In this document: one piece after another, positions 4,629 to 5,231 of the stretch
Numbering within the stretch: the stretch's first letter is position 1
Layout of the letters: every line of letters begins with the position of its first letter
Source: Pseudomonadota bacterium
GTDB lineage: Bacteria > Pseudomonadota > Gammaproteobacteria > Steroidobacterales > Steroidobacteraceae
Assembly (NCBI GenBank): GCA_021792815.1
Contig: JAJYTX010000250.1
Span: 1-5,231, forward strand
Direction of reading: 5' to 3'
DNA length: 5,231 bases
Translations under genes and position numbers: made by a program
The notes under the pieces: model-generated
Database searches by the model: none
Seen by the model: only the letters and a program-made list of their open reading frames with translations
What the model was told of the DNA's origin: nothing

Positions 4629-5231
4629 CGCGCAACATCCTGCTGCAGATCGCCCAGGTCCTCGCCGTTGTGTCGCTGGCGCCGCTGCTGCAGGGCATGA
4701 TCCTGCAGTGGGAGGAGCGGCTGCAGCGCGCGCAGGGCCCCGGGATCCTTCAGCCCTACCGCGACCTGTGGAAGCTCCTGCACAAACAGCTGGTGGTGCC
4801 CGAGACGGCGAGCTTCGTTTACTGGGTGGCACCGGTCGTCGCCTTCACCTGCATGCTGACGGTACCGATCCTGATCCCGGTGCTGACGAACTACCCGCTG
4901 CCGCTTTCGGACATGGGTGACATCCTCGGCGGTGGACTCATTCTGACTCTGGGCTCGTTCTTCATCACTTTGGCGGGGCTCGACTCGGGCAGCGCCTACG
5001 GCGGCATCGGCGCATCGCGTGCGGTGATGCTCGGCATTCTCGCCGAACCGACACTGATCCTGGTGTTCGTCGGCATCACGCTGCTCGCCAAGGCGATGCT
5101 GCCCTTCGTGGTCAATCACCTGCTCGCCGGCCATCCGGCCGTGTACTGGAGTCCGGCGCACCTGTTCCTGGTGGCCGCCTTCTTCATCCTGCTGCTGGTC
5201 GAGACCGACCGGCTGCCGATCCACTCGAGCA
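4625..5231 (+). CDS. hyfC: Hydrogenase-4 component C / formate hydrogenlyase subunit 4-like membrane protein (5' part)
   Basis: 202 codons are visible before the window ends. The protein belongs to the respiratory complex I subunit 1 family (NuoH/HycD/HyfC), which forms the membrane foot linking a hydrophilic redox or hydrogenase arm to the ion-pumping antiporter subunits. Visible segments are TM1 (about 7-27), the amphipathic loop GPGILQPYRDLWKLLHKQ (38-55) typical of HyfC/HycD, TM2 (about 66-88), TM3 (about 100-118), the loop LAGLDSGSAYGGIGASR (116-132) characteristic of this subfamily, TM4 (about 133-156), and TM5 (about 176-193), ending in VETDRLPIHSS. GTG at 4625 is supported by AAGGA six bases upstream, by an in-frame TGA at 4619, and by the family's N-terminus. 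The partner genes lie outside the window, so hydrogenase, formate hydrogenlyase or another Hyf-like complex cannot be distinguished. Confidence 0.88.
   Translation, partial: MTRNILLQIAQVLAVVSLAPLLQGMILQWEERLQRAQGPGILQPYRDLWKLLHKQLVVPETASFVYWVAPVVAFTCMLTVPILIPVLTNYPLPLSDMGDILGGGLILTLGSFFITLAGLDSGSAYGGIGASRAVMLGILAEPTLILVFVGITLLAKAMLPFVVNHLLAGHPAVYWSPAHLFLVAAFFILLLVETDRLPIHSS

Noticed and set aside
4603..4920. Plus-strand ORF (105 codons) starting at TTG
   Set aside because: Out-of-frame shadow of the HyfC-like gene, which has the Shine-Dalgarno, membrane segments and family motifs.
4181..5224. Long minus-strand ORF (347 codons)
   Set aside because: Gln/His/Arg/Asp-rich antisense shadow of the HyfC-like gene; it has no domain and crosses the promoter region and inverted repeat.

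Overview
The window comes from a GC-rich bacterium, about two-thirds GC by eye, with strongly GC-biased third codon positions. Gene content (a DUF190 PII-like protein, a COG2187 kinase-like protein and a Hyf/Hyc-type membrane subunit) best fits a proteobacterium, possibly a chemolithotroph. The species cannot be named from the sequence.

Layout: (1) 75-1082 (+) encodes a divergent ribose-phosphate pyrophosphokinase. (2) 976-2938 (-) is a likely three-gene operon, read right to left: a 56-codon hypothetical ORF, a two-CBS-domain protein joined to it by an ATGA overlap, and a COG2187 phosphotransferase-like protein. The last overlaps the 3' end of the prs-like gene tail-to-tail by 107 bp. (3) 2939-3106 is an AT-rich divergent control region with a perfect extended -10 box pointing right. 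(4) 3107-3460 (+) is a DUF190 gene. (5) 3388-4200 (-) is a P-loop ATPase that overlaps it tail-to-tail by 73 bp. (6) 4201-4484 is non-coding and is dominated by a roughly 208-bp nested inverted repeat, 4241-4448. Its right arm contains a good sigma-54-type -24/-12 element. (7) 4485-4628 (+) is a previously uncalled 47-codon ORF with a strong Shine-Dalgarno. It overlaps by GTGA the start of (8), a HyfC/HycD-like membrane subunit at 4625, which runs off the right edge.

Several genes belong to nucleotide- or metabolite-sensing families: PRPP synthesis, CBS adenylate-binding modules, a PII-like fold and an ATPase. They lie beside the start of a membrane-bound hydrogenase-4 or complex-I-like operon. 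A sensory or regulatory link to that complex is an inference from proximity only. The strongest unexplained signal is the mirrored promoter region between the ATPase gene and the hyf-like operon. Its two arms share four aligned blocks, but only the arm facing the hyf operon carries the -12 half of the promoter.
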